Numbered from the stretch's first letter, positions 36,819-48,585 are shown. The stretch is DNA of 64,000 nt from Halovibrio salipaludis (GCF_002286965.1 NZ_NSKD01000007.1:62001-126000), one strand, 5' to 3'. The notes: generated by a model not told the origin, from the sequence alone. Numbers and translations: made by a program.

Positions 36819-38678
36819 TCAGAACGAATACGTCACGCTGGCCGTGATGTTGTCCCGGTCCTCGCGGGTGTTGTAATCACCACCAAAGTAGTTGGTGTAG
36901 TTGATCGCCGCTTCGTAGTTATTGCGGTACTCCGCAGCAAGACCCAGACCGACCGCTTTGTTGCCCTCATTGAAGGCACCGCCCGGCGCCGGCGCATAGC
37001 CGTTCACATCGTGCGACCAGGAGAGCGACGGCTTCAGCGTCGCGCCCATGAAGGCGTTGTTGTAGGTCAGCGTGCCGCGCATGCGATAGCCCCAGGCGAA
37101 GTCGCTGACGAAACCATCGTTGGTGCAGTTGCTGGGGTTGATATTAGCAAGTGGACCAGAGCTACATGTCACAGCTCCATTCAGTGCTTCATAGTCACCG
37201 ATCCCGTAGATCCCTGAACGACCGTAGCGGGCCTCAGACTTCTCCGGAAGATCGTGCACATAGGTCATGCCGACCTCACCGACAAAACTCAACCGGCTTG
37301 CCCCAAGAACCCGGTCAAAAAACTTAATGAAGGTCGTTTGAGCCTGAGAGACCTTGAAGCGGTCGTAACCTGGGATCTCATTCCCCGGCGTAATGGCCAA
37401 TCCTTCAGATTTTCTCTGTTGATAGAACTTAGAGGCCCCAGCGGGAAGGGTTGCAGCAGGGGCTCCGGCCGCTTCTTGTCCGGCCAGAACGCCACCATTG
37501 AGCAATTCAAAAGCGTTCCACTGCAAGGGCATATTTTCACGGAAACTGTACTCAGCCCCTATAGACCACCCACCGGGAACATTCGTATTCATGCTCAAGC
37601 CATAAAGTTTAATGTCTTCAGGGTAGTCCACGGAATAATCTGGCAAGAAACTGCCTACGGCCAACTTTTGCTGGGATGCAATCTGACCGCTTATATAGGG
37701 CAAACGGCTGTCATAACGGACATGGTAGGCTCCAAACTCTGTATTACCCAGACTCGGCGAATACCAGCGTAAGGCCACACCGTACTGATCGTCACCATCA
37801 GGCTCATTAGTGCCAGCGCGATTAATTACTGTAGGTCCGCTATCAGGCAAGGTCTTCTGATCTGTGCCTCCACTAGGATAAATGGTATTACAGTCATTGG
37901 CCGTAAAATCATTTGTTGAGAAGAATGTCCCGCAGTCCTCGAGCCGGGTCTCATCCCAGTCGAACTGGGCGTAAGCCTCGACAGTTATATTCTGTGTCAG
38001 ACCAATCGACGTATAGAGTGCCTCAACCGGCAGCAGCGCATCACGGATTTCAGCCCCCGGGGCCCGGATAGCACTGACGTTGATCGGGTTGGTGGCGTTG
38101 ATACCGCCCTGAATGAAGGTACTCTCGCCCCAGTTGATGACCTGGTTCCCGTAACGAACCGTGACGGGCACTTCGCCGACATTCCAGTCCGTCCATACAT
38201 AGGCGTCCAGAAACTCACCACCTGACGCATCGTCCTTACCGCCGTCACTGAGCGGATACTCAAAGTCGTCGTCCTTAGTCTTGAAATCGTACCAGTACCT
38301 GCCGCGCACAAACGTGCCGACACTGGACAGATACTCCCCACGCGGTGCGTAATCCAGGTAGAGTTCACTGGTGCCACTGACCCGCTCCGAGTAGGTGTCA
38401 CCGGATTCAAAGTTCTGGTTGCCGTCGTCGTAGTTTGTGGTGGAAGCACCGACGTTGGAGGGGCTGCTTACATTCGGTAGATTTCCCTGCCCAATCAGAT
38501 CCTTGTTCTGGCTCTCCACCCGCCAGCCAGCCGCAGCCGTCAGGCTGGTATCAAAGGCACCATTAACCTCACCGTAATTGAAGGTAAACGCTCCCGCCGG
38601 CGCGGACATACCCGCCGCAATGGCGACCGCAAGGGGAAGGCGAGCTCGCTTCTGCCACTGTTGTGTTCTTTTTGTCAT
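36819..38678 (-). CDS. DUF1302 family outer-membrane protein
   Basis: A 619-residue protein with a signal peptide ending near APAGAFTF, then a predicted large beta-barrel ending ITASVTYSF, with a C-terminal Phe. Conserved DUF1302 features include YGNQVINWGESTFIQGGIN near residue 180 and the repeated Trp/Tyr strands. Cys pairs in CGTFFSTNDFTANDC and CSSGPLANINPSNC lie in loops. Its partner DUF1329 follows 61 bp downstream. Between about 37.1 and 38.0 kb the DNA is clearly AT-richer than either end of the gene, covering loop and strand regions. ATG 38678 has GGAG 10 nt upstream. Confidence 0.9.
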   Translation of the reverse strand: MTKRTQQWQKRARLPLAVAIAAGMSAPAGAFTFNYGEVNGAFDTSLTAAAGWRVESQNKDLIGQGNLPNVSSPSNVGASTTNYDDGNQNFESGDTYSERVSGTSELYLDYAPRGEYLSSVGTFVRGRYWYDFKTKDDDFEYPLSDGGKDDASGGEFLDAYVWTDWNVGEVPVTVRYGNQVINWGESTFIQGGINATNPINVSAIRAPGAEIRDALLPVEALYTSIGLTQNITVEAYAQFDWDETRLEDCGTFFSTNDFTANDCNTIYPSGGTDQKTLPDSGPTVINRAGTNEPDGDDQYGVALRWYSPSLGNTEFGAYHVRYDSRLPYISGQIASQQKLAVGSFLPDYSVDYPEDIKLYGLSMNTNVPGGWSIGAEYSFRENMPLQWNAFELLNGGVLAGQEAAGAPAATLPAGASKFYQQRKSEGLAITPGNEIPGYDRFKVSQAQTTFIKFFDRVLGASRLSFVGEVGMTYVHDLPEKSEARYGRSGIYGIGDYEALNGAVTCSSGPLANINPSNCTNDGFVSDFAWGYRMRGTLTYNNAFMGATLKPSLSWSHDVNGYAPAPGGAFNEGNKAVGLGLAAEYRNNYEAAINYTNYFGGDYNTREDRDNITASVTYSF

Positions 38679-38750
38679 CGAAACGCTTCTCCGTTGTCAC
38701 TGAATCGCTACCCGGGTAATGGAATTACCACAAGTTCACATGCAATATAG

Positions 38751-38796
38751 ACACAAAATCACAGTTCCACCAACTTTCCGGTGGCTGATTTTGTGT
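38751..38796. promoter_or_regulatory. Inverted repeat in the DUF1302 / thiolase divergent promoter region
   Basis: ACACAAAATCA (38751-38761) is repeated exactly in inverted form as TGATTTTGTGT (38786-38796), with CCACC/GGTGG as a shorter inner dyad. The two arms lie 25-35 bp apart (centre to centre) in the 182-bp gap between two divergent genes. This could be an operator for a dimeric regulator controlling both, or a folded RNA element. No regulator gene is adjacent. Confidence 0.55.
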
Positions 38797-38860
38797 TTCG
38801 TGGACTGCTTCACGGAATTGCAATAAATCACACCCGCAGACTGATCCAAGAGGCAATTTT

Positions 38861-40051
38861 ATGCACGACCCTTCCATCTACATCACCGCCGCCCGCCGCA
38901 CCCCGATGGGCGGCTTCCTTGGGGCACTCTCCCCTCTCAGCAGTCCTGCCCTGGGCGCCGAAGCCGTTCGTGCCGTCCTCGCCGACTCCGGGCTCAGCGT
39001 AGATGCAGTCGAGGAAGTGGTGATGGGCAATGTGTTGCCTGCAGGCACTGGTCAGGGCCCAGCTCGCCAGGCAGCGAGGGACGGCGGCCTGCCGGACAGC
39101 GCCGGGGCCACTACCGTCAACAAGCTCTGCGGCTCCGGCATGAAGGCCACCATGTTCGGGCACGACCTGATCCGCGCCGGCAGTGCGGAGGTGGTTCTGA
39201 CCGGTGGCATGGAGAGCATGTCCAATGCGCCCTACCTTCTGACCGACGCCCGCCGGGGTTACCGCATGGGCCCCGGCCGGCCCCCTCAGGATCATATGTT
39301 CATGGACGGGCTGCAGGATGCGGAGACCGGGCGCCTCATGGGTGAGTTCGCCCAGGAGACGGCGGATCGGCTGGGCTACCCCCGGGAAGCCATGGACGCC
39401 TTCGCCATCCGCTCCCTGGAACGGGCCAATGCGGCCATCGATAATGGCTGGCTGGGCGCGGAGATGGTTCCGATCACCCAGACGGACCGCAAGGGCAATG
39501 AAACGACCGTCAGTAACGACGAGCAGCCCGGCCAGGCCAACATTGACCGGATCCCCTCCATGCGCCCGGCCTTTGCGAAGGACGGCACCATTACCGCGGC
39601 CAACGCCTCCTCCATCTCGGACGGTGCCTCAGCGCTCATGCTGATGAGCGAAGCGGCCATGGAGCGCCATGGCTCGCAGCCGCTGGCGCGCATCCTCGGA
39701 CATGCCACCTTCTCCCGCCACCCTTCCGAATTCACTCTGGCCCCGGTGGGTGCGATCCAGCGCCTTCTGGAGCGCACCGGCTGGTCAACCCAGGACGTGG
39801 ACCTCTACGAGATCAATGAGGCATTTGCGGTGGTGTCCATGATCGCGATGGATGATCTGGGGCTGGCCCCGGAGAAGGTGAACATCCACGGCGGCGCCTG
39901 CGCCCAGGGTCACCCCATCGGGTCCACCGGCTCGCGTCTGGTCGTATCCCTGATCCACGCGCTGAGGCGCACCGGCGGTCGAAGGGGCATAGCCTCACTG
40001 TGCATCGGTGGCGGCGAGGCCACGGCCGTGGCCATCGAGCTGTGCGACTGA
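38861..40051 (+). CDS. Acetyl-CoA acetyltransferase (thiolase)
   Basis: A 396-residue thiolase. The nucleophilic Cys is Cys90 in NKLCGSGMKA. The C-terminal active-site motifs are GGACAQGHPIGSTGSR (His) and CIGGGEATA (Cys). Biosynthetic thiolases condense two acetyl-CoA to acetoacetyl-CoA; degradative ones cleave longer 3-ketoacyl-CoA. Length and motifs favour the acetoacetyl-CoA (AtoB/PhaA) class, but chain-length specificity cannot be read here. AAGAGG lies 8 nt before ATG 38861. It diverges from DUF1302 across a shared promoter region with an inverted repeat. Confidence 0.92.
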   Translation: MHDPSIYITAARRTPMGGFLGALSPLSSPALGAEAVRAVLADSGLSVDAVEEVVMGNVLPAGTGQGPARQAARDGGLPDSAGATTVNKLCGSGMKATMFGHDLIRAGSAEVVLTGGMESMSNAPYLLTDARRGYRMGPGRPPQDHMFMDGLQDAETGRLMGEFAQETADRLGYPREAMDAFAIRSLERANAAIDNGWLGAEMVPITQTDRKGNETTVSNDEQPGQANIDRIPSMRPAFAKDGTITAANASSISDGASALMLMSEAAMERHGSQPLARILGHATFSRHPSEFTLAPVGAIQRLLERTGWSTQDVDLYEINEAFAVVSMIAMDDLGLAPEKVNIHGGACAQGHPIGSTGSRLVVSLIHALRRTGGRRGIASLCIGGGEATAVAIELCD

Positions 40052-40056
40052 GCGTG

Positions 40057-41181
40057 TCAGGCTTTGTGGGGCAGTTCCAGGTAATCGTGGGACTGCATCT
40101 CCAGCAGACGTGATTCAGTGCGCTCGAACTCGAACGCCAGGTTGCTCCCGGTGTAGAGATCCGGGATCGGCGCCTCGGCGGAGATGATCAGCTTGACGCA
40201 GCGGTCGTAGAACTCATCCACAAGGTTGATGAAGCGACGGGCGCGGTCGTCCGAGTCCGCGCCCATCACCGGTACGTTCGAGAGGACGACGGCGTGGAAC
40301 TCCCGGGCCAGCTCGATGTAGTCGTTCTGGCTTCGGGGCCCGTCACAGAGCTCCTGAAAGTCGAACCAGACCACGTCATCGGCATGGCGCCGCGCATGGA
40401 TCAGACGCCCGTTGATCTCCAGATCCTGCCCCTGGTCACCACCGGTCAGCGCCAGCTCTTCATAGCTCTTGAGCAGGCTCTCTTCCGCCTCCGGCCCCAG
40501 CGGGGTGTGGAACAGCTGGGCCTGCTCCAGAGTCCGCAGCCGATAGTCCACCCCACCGTCGATGTTCAGCACCTTCGTGTAGCGGTTGAGCAGGTCAATG
40601 GCCGGCAGGAAGCGGGCGCGCTGGAGGCCGTTCCAGTACAGGCCGTCCGGCTCAATGTTGGAGGTGCAGACCAGGGTCACACCCCGATGGAAGAGCCCAT
40701 CGAGCAGGTTCGCCAGAATCATGGCGTCTCCGATTTCGGAGACGAAGAACTCATCAAAACAGATGACCCGGCACTCGGCCGCGAACCGTTCGGCGATGGT
40801 GTCCAGCGGATCGCTGTAGCCCTCCAGCTCCGCCAGTTCCCGGTGGACCCGCTGCATGAAGCGGTGGAAGTGGACCCGCAGTTTGCGTTCGAACGGCAAT
40901 GAGTCGTAGAAAAGGTCCATCATATAGGTCTTGCCGCGACCAACCCCACCCCAGAAATACAGCCCGGTGACCGGTTCCTCACGCCCACGCCGGAGCTTGC
41001 GCATCAGCCGTTTGCCAGCCCGGTTACGCCCAGCCTCGGCGGCCACAAGCTTCTCATACAGGGACTGGAGGTTCTGTATAGCGGTCTCCTGGGCGCTGTC
41101 GCGCTGGAAGCCGGCGTGATCCTGATCCTCGCGGTAGCGGGCCAGCGGCCCCGCGGATGGTGTTGCGTCACTGGCGCTCAT
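40057..41181 (-). CDS. zapE: Cell division ATPase ZapE (AFG1 family)
   Basis: A 374-residue AAA-type ATPase. Walker A is GGVGRGKTYMMD, Walker B is VICFDEFFVSEIGDA, and the FCTSN-like VTLVCTSNIEPDGLY stretch follows. E. coli ZapE associates with the Z ring late in constriction and destabilises FtsZ polymers; the family is related to mitochondrial AFG1/LACE1. I use ATG 41181, where the conserved protein starts, rather than the in-frame start at 41214. It diverges from the zapG-like gene. Confidence 0.93.
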   Translation of the reverse strand: MSASDATPSAGPLARYREDQDHAGFQRDSAQETAIQNLQSLYEKLVAAEAGRNRAGKRLMRKLRRGREEPVTGLYFWGGVGRGKTYMMDLFYDSLPFERKLRVHFHRFMQRVHRELAELEGYSDPLDTIAERFAAECRVICFDEFFVSEIGDAMILANLLDGLFHRGVTLVCTSNIEPDGLYWNGLQRARFLPAIDLLNRYTKVLNIDGGVDYRLRTLEQAQLFHTPLGPEAEESLLKSYEELALTGGDQGQDLEINGRLIHARRHADDVVWFDFQELCDGPRSQNDYIELAREFHAVVLSNVPVMGADSDDRARRFINLVDEFYDRCVKLIISAEAPIPDLYTGSNLAFEFERTESRLLEMQSHDYLELPHKA

Positions 41182-41346
41182 GCGTGCCTCACGACTGCCA
41201 TTTGAGGAGAGCATTATCCGGATTTTTGCGCCGCCCTCAAAATCCCACTATGGTCGGGACTGTTGCCGGGGCGCGCTTTGTCATACCATGATCGCGTTAC
41301 GGCTGGTCACAGACCAGCGCCTTCCAGGCAACAGAAGGATCGTACT

Positions 41347-41793
41347 ATGGAGTCCATGCTCGCTGTCGGTATTGCGGCATTGGTGATCGGCCTCGCTCTG
41401 GGCTGGGTTATTGCACGCTCAACAGGCGGACGCAATGTGCGCCAGCGCCGGCTTGCCCAGCAGCTCGACGCGCTTCAGAACGAGCACACCCGCTATCAGG
41501 CGCAGGTGAATGAACACTTCATGGAGACGGCGGAACTCTTCCGGCGGCTCAATGATTCCTATCGGGAAGTGCATGAGCATCTGGCCAAGGGCGCATCACG
41601 CCTGTGCACGGAAACCGATGCCCGCGAGGAACTGGAGCAGGTCCAGCGTGACCACCAGTTGAGCTACAAGGGCCCCACTGACGATGAGGGCGGCGTAGAG
41701 CCTCCGCGGGATTATGCCCCGCGCAACACGCGCAACGACAACGGCATGCTCTCCGAGGATTTCGGCCTGAAGAAGGAAGAGTCTTCCTCCTGA
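41347..41793 (+). CDS. zapG: ZapG/YhcB-like protein (DUF1043)
   Basis: A 148-residue inner-membrane protein with one N-terminal helix (about residues 3-25, ending WVIARSTG), then a coiled coil (LAQQLDALQNEHTRYQAQVN) and a conserved ETAELFRRLNDSYREVHEHL segment typical of DUF1043. The C-terminus is charged and probably disordered. E. coli YhcB (ZapG) links cell division and envelope growth. The frame is open upstream to 41263, but the family start is ATG 41347. Confidence 0.88.
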   Translation: MESMLAVGIAALVIGLALGWVIARSTGGRNVRQRRLAQQLDALQNEHTRYQAQVNEHFMETAELFRRLNDSYREVHEHLAKGASRLCTETDAREELEQVQRDHQLSYKGPTDDEGGVEPPRDYAPRNTRNDNGMLSEDFGLKKEESSS

Positions 41794-41799
41794 GTCCGG

Positions 41800-42561
41800 C
41801 TACGCCGGGCTCGGGTCCTCGATGAAGCGGTGCTCAATGCCATGGGCCTCGGCGAGTGCCGCACCCAGTGCCTGCACTCCGTCCCGCTCCGTGGCGTGGT
41901 GCCCCGCCGCAAAGTAGTGAACCCCCTGCTCCCGTGCGCTGTGGACCGTCGGCTCCGAGATCTCGCCGGAAAGATAGGCATCCGCCCCCAGCGCGGCCGC
42001 CCGGTCAATCATGCCCTGGGCACCGCCACTGCACCAGGCCATCCGCCGGATCAGCTCCGGTCCGCCCTCAACAGGCAGCGGCGCCCGCTCAAGGCGCGAC
42101 TCCAGCCGTGAAGCCAGCGCCTGCGGTGTCACCGGTTCATCCAGGTTTCCGGCCCACATCAGCTCACAGGGATCGTCCGAAACAGGTGCGCCATCGGAAA
42201 CTCCCAGCGTGCGCGCCAGGCAGGCGTTGTTGCCCATGGTCCGGTGCGCATCCAGCGGCAGGTGGTAGGCAACCAGAGAGACGTTGTTACTGAGCAGAAG
42301 CTCAATCCGCCGCTGCTTCATACCCCGGATGCAGGGATCCTCGCCCTTCCAGAAATAGCCGTGGTGCACCAGCACCATATCGGCTCCAGCCTCAATCGCC
42401 TGCTCCAGGAAGCGCTGGCTGGCGGTCACCCCGGAAATGACCGTGCTCACCCGGTCGCGCCCCTCCACCTGGAGGCCATTGGGGCAGTAGTCCCGGAACA
42501 GCTCCGGGCGCAGCCACTGGTCCATGGTCGCGACAAGTTCATCCCGCCGTGGTGCGCTCAT
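41800..42561 (-). CDS. Nif3-like dinuclear metal protein (YbgI family)
   Basis: A 253-residue protein of the Nif3/YbgI family. Metal-ligand regions are [10 protein letters not shown] (His-His) and the C-terminal [18 protein letters not shown] (His, Glu); [10 protein letters not shown] and [10 protein letters not shown] are also conserved. Databases often label it GTP cyclohydrolase 1 type 2, but its substrate is not settled. ATG 42561 overlaps the hisC stop by four bases, so it is in the murA-hisGDC string. Confidence 0.92.
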   Translation of the reverse strand: MSAPRRDELVATMDQWLRPELFRDYCPNGLQVEGRDRVSTVISGVTASQRFLEQAIEAGADMVLVHHGYFWKGEDPCIRGMKQRRIELLLSNNVSLVAYHLPLDAHRTMGNNACLARTLGVSDGAPVSDDPCELMWAGNLDEPVTPQALASRLESRLERAPLPVEGGPELIRRMAWCSGGAQGMIDRAAALGADAYLSGEISEPTVHSAREQGVHYFAAGHHATERDGVQALGAALAEAHGIEHRFIEDPSPA

Positions 42562-43634
42562 GCCGTTACCTCGCCACTGTTGAGAATGTCGTCAAGGGCG
42601 GTCAGCAGCGCCGTCATCTCCTCGCCGGTACCGATGGTAACCCGCAGATACTGCTCGATCCGTGGCTTATCAAAGTGGCGCACAATAATGTGACGCTCAC
42701 GCAGCTGCGCCGCCAGCTCCGCGCCACTGACCGCCGGGTGGCGGCAGAACACGAAGTTTGCCCTGGACGGCACCACCTCGAAACCCAGCGCTTCCAGCCC
42801 GGCATTGAGCCGTTCGCGCTGCTCGATGACCGCCTGTTGCCCGGCCCGGAATCCCGCCTCATCCCGGAAAGCCGCGATGGCACCGGCCTGCGCCAGCCGA
42901 TCCAAGGTATAGGAATTGAAGCTGTTCTTGATCCGCTCCAGCCCCTCGATCAGGTGCTGTTGCCCCAGTGCATACCCTACCCTGAGTCCGGCCAGTGACC
43001 GCGACTTGGACAGGGTCTGGGTCACCAGCAGGTTGGGGTGATCCGGGATCAGCCGGGCAGCGCTCTCACCGCCGAAATCCACATAGGCCTCGTCGATCAC
43101 CACTACCCGGTCCGGGTTGGCCACGAGAATACGTTCGACGGATTCCAGATCCAGGAATCGGCCCGTGGGCGCGTTGGGGTTCGGGAAGATCACCCCGCCG
43201 TTGGGCGGCTGGAAGGCCTCCACCGGGATCCGAAGCTGCTCATCCAGCGCCACGGTACGGCTTTCCAGACCATAGAGCCCACAGTAGACGGGGTAGAAGC
43301 TGTAACTGATATCCGGGAACAGCACCGGCTCGCCGGGCCGGAACAGGCCCTGGAAGATGAATGCCAGCACCTCGTCGGAGCCGTTGGCCGGAAAGACCCG
43401 TGAGGCCTCCAGACCGAACCAGTCCGCGATGGCCTGGCGCAGTCGCGTGGCGTCCGGATCCGGGTACAGGCGGAGACGTTCATCCGCAGCCTCGCGGATT
43501 GCCTGTGTGACCGCCTCGCCGGGCCCGAACGGATGTTCATTGGTGTTGAGCTTGACCAGATTGGTCATCTGCGGCTGCTCACCCGGTACATAGGGGGTGA
43601 GCTGCTGCAGCCGTTCGTTCCAGAACCGGCTCAT
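42558..43634 (-). CDS. hisC: Histidinol-phosphate aminotransferase
   Basis: A 358-residue PLP aminotransferase for the seventh step of histidine synthesis. The PLP lysine lies in [28 protein letters not shown] at the N-terminus, [10 protein letters not shown] and [10 protein letters not shown] are the expected motifs, and SRANFVFCR and the final VTIGTGEEM complete it. GGAGCGACC precedes ATG 43634. hisD is 9 bp upstream, and the Nif3-like gene overlaps its end. Confidence 0.95.
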   Translation of the reverse strand: MSRFWNERLQQLTPYVPGEQPQMTNLVKLNTNEHPFGPGEAVTQAIREAADERLRLYPDPDATRLRQAIADWFGLEASRVFPANGSDEVLAFIFQGLFRPGEPVLFPDISYSFYPVYCGLYGLESRTVALDEQLRIPVEAFQPPNGGVIFPNPNAPTGRFLDLESVERILVANPDRVVVIDEAYVDFGGESAARLIPDHPNLLVTQTLSKSRSLAGLRVGYALGQQHLIEGLERIKNSFNSYTLDRLAQAGAIAAFRDEAGFRAGQQAVIEQRERLNAGLEALGFEVVPSRANFVFCRHPAVSGAELAAQLRERHIIVRHFDKPRIEQYLRVTIGTGEEMTALLTALDDILNSGEVTA

Positions 43635-43643
43635 GGTCGCTCC

Positions 43644-44951
43644 TCAGTCGCGGATACGGTATTCGGCCGAGCGTGCGTGCGCCGTCAGCCCCTCGCCCCG
43701 GGCCAGCACGGAGGCACAGCGGGCGGCGCGATCCGCGCCTGCCGCCGAGAAGTGCACCACGGAGGAGCGTTTCTGGAAGTCATAGACGCCCAGAGGGGAC
43801 GAAAAGCGGGCAGTGCCACTGGTGGGCAGTACGTGGTTGGGGCCCGCGCAGTAATCCCCCATCACCTCGGCTGCCCAGGAGCCCATGAAGATGGCGCCCG
43901 CGTGGCGGATCTGGGGCAGCAGTGCGTCCGGATCGGCGAGCGACAGCTCAAGGTGTTCAGGCGCCACAAGGTTGCTTACCCGGGCCGCCTCTTCCAGAGA
44001 GGCGCACTGGATCAGTATGCCGCGATCGGCCAGCGACTGGCGGATGATCTCCGCCCGCTCCATCTCCGGCAGCATGCGCGCCATACTCGCCTCAACCCGT
44101 GCGATGTAATCCGCATCCGGCGAGACCAGGATCGCCTGGGCCTGTTCGTCGTGCTCGGCCTGGGAGAACAGGTCCATGGCGACCCAGTCCGGGTCCGTAT
44201 GGCCATCGGCCACCACCAGGATCTCGGAGGGACCGGCGACCATGTCGATGCCCACGCGCCCGAAGACCTCGCGCTTGGCCTCGGCCACGTAGATGTTGCC
44301 CGGCCCCACGATCTTGTCCACCGCCGGCACCGTTTCGGTGCCGTAGGCCAGTGCCGCCACCGCCTGGGCGCCACCCAGGGTGTAGATGCGGTCGATGCCG
44401 GCTACCCGAGCAGCGGCCAGTACCAGGTCATTCAGCTCGCCGCCCGGCGCCGGCACCACCATGACAATCTCCTCGACGCCCGCCACCTTCGCCGGGATGG
44501 CGTTCATCAGTACCGAGGAGGGATAGGCCGCCTTACCACCGGGCACATAGAGGCCGGCACGGTCCACTGGCAGCACCCGCTGGCCGAGGCGGGTACCGTC
44601 CGCTTCCTCATAGGACCAGTCCTGCGGCAGCTGCTCGCGGTGGTAGCGCCGGATCCGGTCAGCAGCGGCTTCCAGCGCCTGGAACTGCTCATCCGTGATG
44701 GCGTGCATGGCCGCGTCGATGCGCTCACGCGGCACTTCCAGTTCGTTCACGGACGCCACGCTGAGGCTATCCAGCTTCGCGGTGTATTCCAGCACCGCCG
44801 CATCGCCTTCCTGGCGCACCCGTTTCAGGATCTCGGCCACGGTCTGGCGCACGCTGGTGTCGACGCCTTCCTCCCACTCGGTATGGCGGCGCAGCGCCAC
44901 CTCGAAGTCCGGGTCAGCGGTATTGAGCCGGTTAATGGACAGTTCACTCAT
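43644..44951 (-). CDS. hisD: Histidinol dehydrogenase
   Basis: A 435-residue zinc enzyme that oxidises L-histidinol to L-histidine in two NAD-dependent steps. The family pattern is visible as [20 protein letters not shown] with [19 protein letters not shown], containing the conserved zinc-binding Gln/His and the catalytic Glu/His region (VAPEHLELS). [14 protein letters not shown] precedes it. hisG lies 10 bp upstream and hisC 9 bp downstream. Confidence 0.96.
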   Translation of the reverse strand: MSELSINRLNTADPDFEVALRRHTEWEEGVDTSVRQTVAEILKRVRQEGDAAVLEYTAKLDSLSVASVNELEVPRERIDAAMHAITDEQFQALEAAADRIRRYHREQLPQDWSYEEADGTRLGQRVLPVDRAGLYVPGGKAAYPSSVLMNAIPAKVAGVEEIVMVVPAPGGELNDLVLAAARVAGIDRIYTLGGAQAVAALAYGTETVPAVDKIVGPGNIYVAEAKREVFGRVGIDMVAGPSEILVVADGHTDPDWVAMDLFSQAEHDEQAQAILVSPDADYIARVEASMARMLPEMERAEIIRQSLADRGILIQCASLEEAARVSNLVAPEHLELSLADPDALLPQIRHAGAIFMGSWAAEVMGDYCAGPNHVLPTSGTARFSSPLGVYDFQKRSSVVHFSAAGADRAARCASVLARGEGLTAHARSAEYRIRD

Positions 44952-44961
44952 GCCTTTACTC

Positions 44962-45606
44962 TCACTGCGTCTGCCTGCGGGCGACGGCCTCGCCCATGCG
45001 ATCCAGGATCGGCTGGATCCGTGCGTGCTTCATCTTCATGGAGGCACGGCTGACCACGACCCGGGAACTGATGTCCGCGATGGTCTCGCGCGGCTCCAGG
45101 CCGTTCGCCTTCAGGGTGTTGCCGGTATCAACAATATCCACGATCTCATCCGCCAACCCCAGAAGCGGCGCCAGCTCCATGGCGCCGTAGAGCTTGATGA
45201 TGTCCGCCTGTTTGCCCTGGGCCGCGTAGTACTCGCGCGCCAGACGAGTGAACTTGGTGGCCACGCGCACACGGCCCTCGGGCACGGCCTGGCCGGCCAC
45301 GCCTGCGGTCATAAGGCGGCACCTGGCAATGGCCAGATCCAAGGGCTCGTAAAGGCCATCACCGCCGTGCTCCATGAGCACGTCCTTACCGGCCACGCCC
45401 ATGTCCGCTCCCCCGTACTGCACGTAGGTGGGCACATCCGTGGCGCGGATGATCAGCAACCGCACGCCCGGCACGGTGGTTTCAAAGACCAGCTTACGGC
45501 TTTTCTCCGGGTCTTCTTCGGGCTCAATACCCGCCCCGGCGAGCAGCGGCAGTGTTTCTTCCAGAATACGGCCCTTGGAAAGGGCAATGGTCAGCTGTTC
45601 CGACAT
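44962..45606 (-). CDS. hisG: ATP phosphoribosyltransferase, short form
   Basis: A 214-residue catalytic subunit for the first step of histidine synthesis (ATP plus PRPP). [15 protein letters not shown] at the N-terminus and the PRPP-binding [17 protein letters not shown] are conserved. It lacks the C-terminal regulatory domain of the enteric 300-residue form, so by family knowledge it needs the HisZ subunit, which is not in this window. I chose ATG 45606 rather than the open frame start at 45687. It lies 23 bp after murA. Confidence 0.95.
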   Translation of the reverse strand: MSEQLTIALSKGRILEETLPLLAGAGIEPEEDPEKSRKLVFETTVPGVRLLIIRATDVPTYVQYGGADMGVAGKDVLMEHGGDGLYEPLDLAIARCRLMTAGVAGQAVPEGRVRVATKFTRLAREYYAAQGKQADIIKLYGAMELAPLLGLADEIVDIVDTGNTLKANGLEPRETIADISSRVVVSRASMKMKHARIQPILDRMGEAVARRQTQ

Positions 45607-45629
45607 AGTCCCGTCAGTGTCTGCGGAGG

Positions 45630-47166
<1,537 letters not shown>

Positions 47167-47280
47167 CCAAACTCCCGTTGTCTCCGGCGGTTACTGTCGC
47201 CGACGCGGACACCGCGCCGGGGGCGCGATTATAGCCCAGATGACGGGTGCTTGACACGTTGCGTGCGGACCAGCCGCCGC

Positions 47281-47970
47281 CTAGCCGTTGTTCTTCTCCT
47301 GCTCGACCGCGTCCTCAAGACCCTCGATGTCGCCCACATCGGCGGACCATTCGTCGATGACGGTGCTCACGTTGCCGTCAGCGGCCTGCATTTCCTGTTC
47401 AAACCGGTCGCGGAAGGCCAGCCCCATGTTGATGCCCTCAACGATGACGTTCTCGACCTGCCATTTGCCATCATCCGGTTCGTACATGGAATAGGCCACG
47501 CCATAGCGCTCACCGGAATTGGTGATGATGGAGAGATTCACCGTGGCACGGTCCTCATGGCGGGGATTGATCTTGACGCTGTCGACTTCCAGCTCAAAAT
47601 CAGTGCTGTCGATGCTGACCGCGGCACCGCCATAGGCATCGTAGAGACTGCGACGGAAGGCCCGCACGAACTCATCCCGTTCCTCGGGGCTGGCCTGGCG
47701 TGCGTACTTGCCCATGATCCGGGCAGCCACGCGCCGGAAGGCCACAAACTCGCCCAGAGCGTAATCCATGGCCTCATAGAAGGCTTCACGATCCGAGTCA
47801 TAGAGCTCGCGGATCTCGTTCAGCTGGTCCACAAGGCGGATGCTGTTCTCGCGCACGTACTCACGCAGCTTTTCCTCCTCGGACTGGGCCGTGGCCATGG
47901 GCGCTGCCAGCAGCGCGATGATGAAGCCCACCAGCAGGGTAATAGGGGTCAGGGTTCGGATTCTGTTCAC
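47281..47970 (-). CDS. mlaC: Phospholipid-binding protein MlaC
   Basis: A 229-residue periplasmic lipid chaperone with a signal peptide ending at ATAQ. The Tol-Tol-Ttg2 (MlaC) domain is visible in AARIMGKYARQASPEERDEF and in NVIVEGINMGLAFRDRFEQEM. It carries phospholipids between the MlaA complex at the outer membrane and the MlaFEDB transporter. GTG 47970 is preceded by GGAGGACGCA. A long acidic C-terminal tail (about residues 200-229) is somewhat unusual. mlaD is 36 bp upstream. Confidence 0.92.
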   Translation of the reverse strand: MNRIRTLTPITLLVGFIIALLAAPMATAQSEEEKLREYVRENSIRLVDQLNEIRELYDSDREAFYEAMDYALGEFVAFRRVAARIMGKYARQASPEERDEFVRAFRRSLYDAYGGAAVSIDSTDFELEVDSVKINPRHEDRATVNLSIITNSGERYGVAYSMYEPDDGKWQVENVIVEGINMGLAFRDRFEQEMQAADGNVSTVIDEWSADVGDIEGLEDAVEQEKNNG

Positions 47971-48006
47971 TGCGTCCTCCTGTGTGCTGCAGCGGTACCG
48001 CCACGT

Positions 48007-48456
48007 TCAGCGTGGCCTGACAATGCGTCGACGGATTAACGTCTCAATACTCATTGCCGACTGTGTATCCTCGATATAGTCATTATCCGAGAGCGTTTCC
48101 GGGTGGCCTCCCGGGGAGATCTCAATATACTGCTCGCCGACAAGCCCTGCGGTCATAATGATGGCGACGCTGTCGATGGCCAGGTGATCGAGGCTCTGGT
48201 CAATGCGCATCCGCACCTTGGCCCGGTAACCACGCGCATTCAATTGTACGTCAGCCACCTCGCCCACGGTCACCCCGGCCAGCGCAACACGGGCGCCCGG
48301 TTTCAGTGTGCCAGCATCCGCGAACTCGGCGTAGAGGGTGTAGTGCCCGCCCGCGTCCGCCCGCTCACTGCCGCCGGGCGGCGCCAGCCACCCTGTGACC
48401 AGCAGCAGGGCCAGCGTGGCGACACTGCCCAGGGCAAAGAACACCAGACGCTGCAT
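48007..48456 (-). CDS. mlaD: MCE-domain protein MlaD
   Basis: A 149-residue protein with one N-terminal membrane helix (about residues 3-22) and an MCE domain: YTLYAEFADAGTLKPGARVA, then LAGVTVGEVADVQL and TAGLVGEQYIEISPGG. MlaD hexamers form the periplasmic ring of the Mla lipid transporter. ATG 48456 is used, but TTG 48462 fits better with the AGGAGA further upstream. Upstream lies a divergent antiporter gene instead of mlaE and mlaF, so the ABC permease and ATPase must be encoded elsewhere. Confidence 0.92.
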   Translation of the reverse strand: MQRLVFFALGSVATLALLLVTGWLAPPGGSERADAGGHYTLYAEFADAGTLKPGARVALAGVTVGEVADVQLNARGYRAKVRMRIDQSLDHLAIDSVAIIMTAGLVGEQYIEISPGGHPETLSDNDYIEDTQSAMSIETLIRRRIVRPR

Positions 48457-48585
48457 GTGCAATGGAATCGTCTCTCCTGCCCGGCTTCCCGGATCATCCT
48501 GCCGGCTCCCCGGCTGTACGAAGATCCGGCCAGCCGATACAGTACGACGCCAATCTGCTGCCCACAACCCACGGAGCCTTACATC

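Noticed and set aside
43533-45053. 506-codon plus-strand frame opposite hisC-hisD
   Set aside because: Antisense shadow spanning two genuine his genes.
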